53,343 nucleotides of DNA, from positions 1 to 53,343 of the forward strand of contig JAFXGX010000029.1 in the NCBI GenBank assembly GCA_017536695.1, read 5' to 3'. A program made the position numbers and the translations under genes. Origin of the DNA: Bacteroidaceae bacterium (GTDB taxonomy: Bacteria > Bacteroidota > Bacteroidia > Bacteroidales > Bacteroidaceae). This document shows positions 49,373 to 53,343 of the stretch, in pieces (within the stretch, counting starts at the first letter, position 1; every line of letters starts with the position of its first letter). The notes under the pieces are model-generated. The model had not been told where the DNA came from, searched no databases, and was given only the letters and a program-made list of their open reading frames with translations.

Positions 49373-50650
49373 ATGAAAAAGAGAATTTTGTATTTGGTGT
49401 CAATGCTCGTGGCTTCGTTTATGGCGTTGCCGGCAGCAGCACAGAGTGAGAGTGTCGTTACCCTTTCGGCCAACGGATATGTGACAGCCGGCCCCGAGAA
49501 AAATGCGTCCATTGATGAACAGCGCTGCGAACTGCGTAACTGGAATAGTACGGAGACAGTGGTAAGCTTCTACTTCAGGGCCGAACAGAGCGGCAAGATG
49601 AATGTCGCGCTCCAGGCTAAAGGACATTCAAAGATTGAGGTTTCCCTCTTGGGCAAGAAAAAGAAGGTAAAGCTCGACAGCGATGAACCAGTGCGCGTTG
49701 AGCTTGGAACATTCAAAGTGAAGGAACCCGGTTACATCAGAATGGATATCCGTGGCCTTAAAATAAAGGAGGGCGAAGGCTTCGGCAATGTCGCTGCCGT
49801 TTATGTAGGTGGCGAGGTGGCTCCTGTCGTTTGTGTAGCTCCTGAGTTCAGTACCCATTTCGGCCGTCGTGGTCCGTCGGTACATTTGGGTTATGGTCTT
49901 CCCGAGGAGAATGTCGAGTGGTTCTATAACGAGGTTGTAGTGCCCGAGGAGGGCGATATCCCAAGCAGCTATTATATGGCTTGCGGATTCGGTCAGGGAT
50001 ACTTCGGTATGCAGAACAACAGCCCTCACAAAAGAAGGATTCTCTTCTCGGTGTGGAGCCCGTTCAACACCGACAATCCGTCCGAGATTCCCGATTCATT
50101 GCGTGTTACACTTGTGAAGAAGGGCGACGGTGTAAAGGTAAATGATTTTGGCAATGAGGGTTCAGGCGGTCAGAGCTATATGTACTATGACTGGAAAGCT
50201 GGAGAGCGTTGCCGTTTCCTCATGGGAGTAAGACCCGACGGCAATGGCAATACGGTATATACTGCCTACTTCTTCGACAACCACAAGGGCAAGTGGCAGC
50301 TCGTTGCATCTTTCCGTCGTCCGCAAATCACTACATGGTATACAGGCGCGCACTCATTCCTGGAGAACTTCAATCCTGTGATGGGTTACATCAACCGCAA
50401 GGCATGTTATAGCAACCAGTGGGCGCGTACCGTTGACGGCAGGTGGCTTCCGGTGACACATGCACGTTTCACCTGTGATGCCACGGGACATCAGCGACAG
50501 CGTCTTGACTATTGCGGCGGAGTGGAAGGTGAAGGTTTCTTCCTCACAATGGGAGGTTTCTTCGATGATTATCTGAAGTCGGGTACTTGGTTCGAGCGTA
50601 CAGGTAATGTGACGGAGGCCCCGGATATTGATTTTTCAACACTTGAATAA
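49373..50650 (+). CDS. Secreted DUF5077/DUF3472 protein
   Basis: This 425-residue exported protein has a signal peptide (about 1-23, ALPAAAQ). The N-terminal half (25-150) is beta-rich and resembles a DUF5077 carbohydrate-binding-like module. The C-terminal half (165-400) resembles DUF3472, with HFGRRGPSVHLGY, YYMACGFGQGYFG, ILFSVWSPFNTD and GVRPDGNGNTVYTAYFF. Such proteins occur near glycan-degradation genes in Bacteroidetes. Here the next gene is a GH109-like protein, so a joint role in host- or self-glycan processing is plausible but unproven. Confidence 0.85.
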   Translation: MKKRILYLVSMLVASFMALPAAAQSESVVTLSANGYVTAGPEKNASIDEQRCELRNWNSTETVVSFYFRAEQSGKMNVALQAKGHSKIEVSLLGKKKKVKLDSDEPVRVELGTFKVKEPGYIRMDIRGLKIKEGEGFGNVAAVYVGGEVAPVVCVAPEFSTHFGRRGPSVHLGYGLPEENVEWFYNEVVVPEEGDIPSSYYMACGFGQGYFGMQNNSPHKRRILFSVWSPFNTDNPSEIPDSLRVTLVKKGDGVKVNDFGNEGSGGQSYMYYDWKAGERCRFLMGVRPDGNGNTVYTAYFFDNHKGKWQLVASFRRPQITTWYTGAHSFLENFNPVMGYINRKACYSNQWARTVDGRWLPVTHARFTCDATGHQRQRLDYCGGVEGEGFFLTMGGFFDDYLKSGTWFERTGNVTEAPDIDFSTLE

Positions 50651-50686
50651 GAAGGTGCTTAAAATTTTGAAATTTTTATAACAAAA

Positions 50687-50717
50687 TTGTGAAGGTATAT
50701 TATTTTAGCTATCTTTG
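50687..50717 (+). promoter_or_regulatory. Promoter of the GH109-like gene
   Basis: TTG (50687-50689) and TATCTTTG (50710-50717) are separated by 20 bp, matching the Bacteroidetes consensus. The untranslated leader would be about 100 nt and contains a hairpin, GCGTCA/TGACGC (50741-50755). Confidence 0.7.
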
Positions 50718-50824
50718 CATTTGTATCCTATTATAAAGATGCGTCATTATGACGCGGTGCATATTTGGGAACATTAGCTTTGGAGATATTTACAAACAAT
50801 ATTTATTTAAAAACACACTGTAAT

Positions 50825-52498
50825 ATGAACTTGAAGAAATTTTTCGGTCTTGCCTTGTGTGGTATCATGGCTCTCGCGGGCTCTACAGCACAGGCACAGT
50901 CACTTTCTCCATCGACAAAGTGGCATTGGGACAAGGGTACTATTGTAGTTGAGACACCTGAGCGTCCTGCTGGTCAGGAGCACGCTCTGAACCTCGCAGT
51001 TGCTCCAATCAAGACTGTACGCGTTGCATTCGTGGGTCTTGGCATGCGTGGTCCCGGTGCGGTTGTACGTTTCTGCCGTATCCCCGGTGTTGAGATTGTA
51101 GCTCTTTGCGACTATGAGTATGAGCGCGCAGAGAAGTGCCAGGAAGAGCTTCGCAAGCAGGGTCTTATCCCGGCAGACATCTACTATGGCGAGAAGGGTT
51201 ACGAGGAGCTTTGCAAGCGCCCCGACATTGACCTCGTTTATGTAGCAGCCGACTGGAACCACCACTATCCTGTAGCAAAGTGCGCTCTTGAGAACGGCAA
51301 GCACACAGCTATCGAGGTGCCTTCAGCAATGAACCTCGAGCAGTGCTGGAGTCTTATCGACCTTGCAGAGAAGACACGTCTCCACTGCTTCATCCTCGAG
51401 AACTGCTGCTACGATGACTATGAGATGAACGCTCTTGCAATGGCTCAGGACGGCGTATTCGGCGAGATTATCCGCGCTGAGGGTGCTTACATCCACAGCC
51501 TCGAGTGGTTCTGGGATGCATACTGGAAGGATCCTGCCGACAACGATGTTGACAACCTCCACTGGCGTCTGAAGTACAACAAGGAGAACCGTGGCGACCT
51601 CTACGCTACTCACGGCCTTGGCCCCGTTGCACAGTGCCTCAACATTCACCGTGGCGACCGCTTCACAACATTGGTTGCAATGGATACAGATCCTTTCTTC
51701 GGTAAGGAGCTCGTAAAGGAGAAGACAGGTAAGGAGTGCAAGGAGTTCCGCAATGGTGACCACACTACCACTCTCATGCGTACAGCAAAGGGTAAGGTTG
51801 TTGAAATCCAGCACAACGTTATGACTCCTCAGCCATACAACCGTTTGTTCAAGCTCACTGGTACAAAGGGTTATGCTACAAAGTATCCCGAGCCAAAGCT
51901 TGCCCTCTCGGGTGACGCTCTCAAGGGTACAGGTGCACCTCAGGTTGACAACCTCAACGCTCACGGCTTCATGAGCGATGCTCAGAAGGATGCCATGATG
52001 GCAAAGTACTACCACCCAATCCTCAAGAAGTATGTTGAGAAGGGTCGCGACCTCGGTCACGGTGGTATGGACTTCGTAATGGATTCACGTCTCGTTTACT
52101 GCTTGCAGAACGGTCTTCCACTCGATATGGACGTTTATGACTTGGCAGAGTGGTGCTGCTTGGCAGAGCTCGGTACATTGTCAATGGACAACAACTGCGC
52201 AGCTGTGACATTCCCCGACTTCACACGTGGTTACTGGGATGTTCAGAAGGGTTACAAGCACGCTTATGCTGCTCCCGAGGCTGAGGCTGCTGCTGAGGCA
52301 TACGCCGAGGCTTACAGCGCTGCACAGAAGGAGGTAACTGCAAAGAAGAACCTTTGGGCTCTCTACGATGCAGTTAAGGCTGCCAAGGCTGCCGGCGATG
52401 CAAAGGCTCAGGCAAAGGCTCAGAAGAAGCTCGACGCTGCCAAGGCATCAGCAGACAAGGCTATTGCAAAGGCAATGAAGAAGGCTGAGAAGAAGTAA
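50825..52498 (+). CDS. Gfo/Idh/MocA-family protein, GH109-like glycosidase/oxidoreductase
   Basis: The exported protein has 557 residues from the ATG at 50825, where a signal peptide begins (about 1-24, GSTAQAQ). A Rossmann NAD-binding region has AFVGLGMRGPGAV (68-80), and the C-terminal active-site part has DLGHGGMDF (409-417). GH109 enzymes use bound NAD to hydrolyse alpha-N-acetylgalactosaminides; other members oxidise sugars. The last 75 residues are an unusual Ala/Lys-rich helical tail. Codons are strongly biased toward a few (GCT/GCA, AAG, GAG, CTC), unlike the neighbours, suggesting very high expression. It has a good promoter and a strong terminator. Confidence 0.88.
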   Translation: MNLKKFFGLALCGIMALAGSTAQAQSLSPSTKWHWDKGTIVVETPERPAGQEHALNLAVAPIKTVRVAFVGLGMRGPGAVVRFCRIPGVEIVALCDYEYERAEKCQEELRKQGLIPADIYYGEKGYEELCKRPDIDLVYVAADWNHHYPVAKCALENGKHTAIEVPSAMNLEQCWSLIDLAEKTRLHCFILENCCYDDYEMNALAMAQDGVFGEIIRAEGAYIHSLEWFWDAYWKDPADNDVDNLHWRLKYNKENRGDLYATHGLGPVAQCLNIHRGDRFTTLVAMDTDPFFGKELVKEKTGKECKEFRNGDHTTTLMRTAKGKVVEIQHNVMTPQPYNRLFKLTGTKGYATKYPEPKLALSGDALKGTGAPQVDNLNAHGFMSDAQKDAMMAKYYHPILKKYVEKGRDLGHGGMDFVMDSRLVYCLQNGLPLDMDVYDLAEWCCLAELGTLSMDNNCAAVTFPDFTRGYWDVQKGYKHAYAAPEAEAAAEAYAEAYSAAQKEVTAKKNLWALYDAVKAAKAAGDAKAQAKAQKKLDAAKASADKAIAKAMKKAEKK

Positions 52499-52519
52499 TC
52501 AATAACTGATTATATATGA

Positions 52520-52552
52520 GCGAGGCACCCAGACGGATGCCTCGCTTTTTTT
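52520..52552 (+). terminator. Rho-independent terminator after the GH109-like gene
   Basis: GCGAGGCA (52520-52527) pairs with TGCCTCGC (52538-52545) around a 10-nt loop, followed by seven T. It begins 22 bp after the stop. Confidence 0.9.
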
Positions 52553-52661
52553 GGTCTGCAACAAAAGGCATGCACGGCTTTGACAACTTTCGGCAGGTTA
52601 GCTCTAGGACAAAAATTCTTTGAATAAACAAGTTTATTTTACGCTAAGATGTGCAGAAATA

Positions 52662-53111
52662 CTATTCTTTGTATAAATGAATATTCCTTTTCTTGTCCAT
52701 TATAAACTTCTGGTCTATTGGAAAAATGTAATTATTTTCCAATTCTCTCGTAACAAAATCTGCCTTATACCTTTCAGCAACGGTATATGCCTCAACTCTA
52801 TTATCTTTAATGAATAGAATGGTTGATATTGTTTCTGAAGCACTATTTATACTGCAAACACTTTTTAATCCGTTTGACATACAAATATTTGTGAAAACCT
52901 CTTTGTTTGTATCAAAGTATGGTTGAACAATAAATATGCTATCATATTTTTCTCCACAATGTTCCTTTAATGTGAATGGTTCTTCAATGGTTACATCATT
53001 AAAATTTAGTTCAACAATCGGTTCACTAGGGGTGTCAGGTGTGCACCCGATGAATAACAATAATAGTGTGAAAAGCAAAATAGTTTTACTTGATAATTTT
53101 AAGTTTCCCAT
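52662..53111 (-). CDS. Low-GC predicted lipoprotein of unknown function
   Basis: This predicted lipoprotein of 149 residues has its lipobox cysteine at about C23 (LLFIGCTPD) followed by a Pro/Ser/Glu-rich linker. The remainder shows no family I recognise; it contains EKYDSIFIVQPYF, a central ISTILFIKDNRV strand, and a C-terminal FIMDKKRNIHLYKE. The base composition is clearly more AT-rich than the preceding 50 kb. It is about 40 bp downstream of another AT-rich reading frame. Likely accessory DNA. Confidence 0.6.
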   Translation of the reverse strand: MGNLKLSSKTILLFTLLLLFIGCTPDTPSEPIVELNFNDVTIEEPFTLKEHCGEKYDSIFIVQPYFDTNKEVFTNICMSNGLKSVCSINSASETISTILFIKDNRVEAYTVAERYKADFVTRELENNYIFPIDQKFIMDKKRNIHLYKE

Positions 53112-53151
53112 TGTCTGATTGACTTAAAGAAGTGCGATGTAATCTGTGATG

Positions 53152-53343
53152 CTACTTTGTTGAATTGTTATTATTGAAATCCGACATAAACAGTACCCCA
53201 TTGTTGAAATACTCAAACGCGATTGACATTGTTTTCATTAGATTTGGATATTTTTCTTTATTGATATTATAAAGAACCTCAAACTCTTTTTCTTGGCTTT
53301 TGCCATCTACTATATTTGACCAAAAGAATTGCCAGAATTGCAT
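53152..53343 (-). CDS. Partial reading frame at the window edge
   Basis: Sixty-three residues run to the right edge, with an ATG exactly at the last three bases; the true start may lie beyond the window. The sequence is AT-rich, acidic/aromatic (QFWQFFW, EFEVLYNINKEKY), and ends in an asparagine-rich tail. No family was recognised. It is probably in the same small operon as the lipoprotein. Confidence 0.4.
   Translation of the reverse strand: MQFWQFFWSNIVDGKSQEKEFEVLYNINKEKYPNLMKTMSIAFEYFNNGVLFMSDFNNNNSTK

Overview
The window is chromosomal DNA from a member of the Bacteroidota, most likely order Bacteroidales. The evidence is a GldH lipoprotein, a DUF2723 glycosyltransferase, a DUF4290 protein, PepSY-like secreted proteins, the purH-mreBCD-mrdA-rodA arrangement, MurA with Asp in place of the usual active-site Cys, and promoters with the Bacteroidetes -7 motif TAnnTTTG instead of sigma70 boxes. 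I cannot name a genus. I found no tRNA, rRNA, CRISPR array or transposase.

Layout. 1-4384 (minus): a two-component system and RNase R. 4593-12091 (plus): an epimerase/PAP2 pair, two PepSY-like secreted proteins, and a metF-holB-ricT-gldH run. 12039-19303 (minus): the cell-elongation operon purH-mreB-mreC-mreD-mrdA-rodA. 19304-23587: an accessory island with 775 bp of repeat-rich non-coding DNA and two tandem TIR-domain genes. 23588-26644: nadB and a divergent PBP4-type dacB. 26762-34372 (minus): priA, then the ATGA-coupled series DUF2723 glycosyltransferase, polysaccharide deacetylase, queG. 34499-37061 (plus): five small lipoprotein genes, four of which appear to share one repeated unit. 37138-46391 (minus): a long envelope/housekeeping run tsaB, DUF4290, murA, rimM, an M23 protein, dxr, rseP, serpin, alkaline phosphatase. 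46628-52498 (plus): yicC-gmk-nadD-MORN protein, then a DUF3472 protein and a GH109-like protein. 52662-53343 (minus): a low-GC lipoprotein and an incomplete reading frame at the edge.

Much of the window serves the cell envelope. It covers peptidoglycan synthesis (murA, mrdA, rodA), shape (mreBCD), peptidoglycan trimming (dacB, M23), isoprenoid precursors (dxr), regulated proteolysis (rseP) and surface or lipid modification (DUF2723, deacetylase, PAP2).

The most unusual part is the TIR island. The first gene is a soluble TIR protein with seven Sel1 repeats. The second, 24 bp downstream, encodes a TIR domain, one membrane helix, a coiled coil made of near-identical 59-residue repeats, and a C-terminal Lcl/DUF1566-type domain. 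The last part of that domain is almost entirely codons ending in C or T, as expected if it were a diversity-generating retroelement (DGR) target. No reverse transcriptase or template repeat lies in this window, so that reading is a hypothesis. The second notable region is the lipoprotein cluster at 34.5-37.1 kb, a family I do not recognise.
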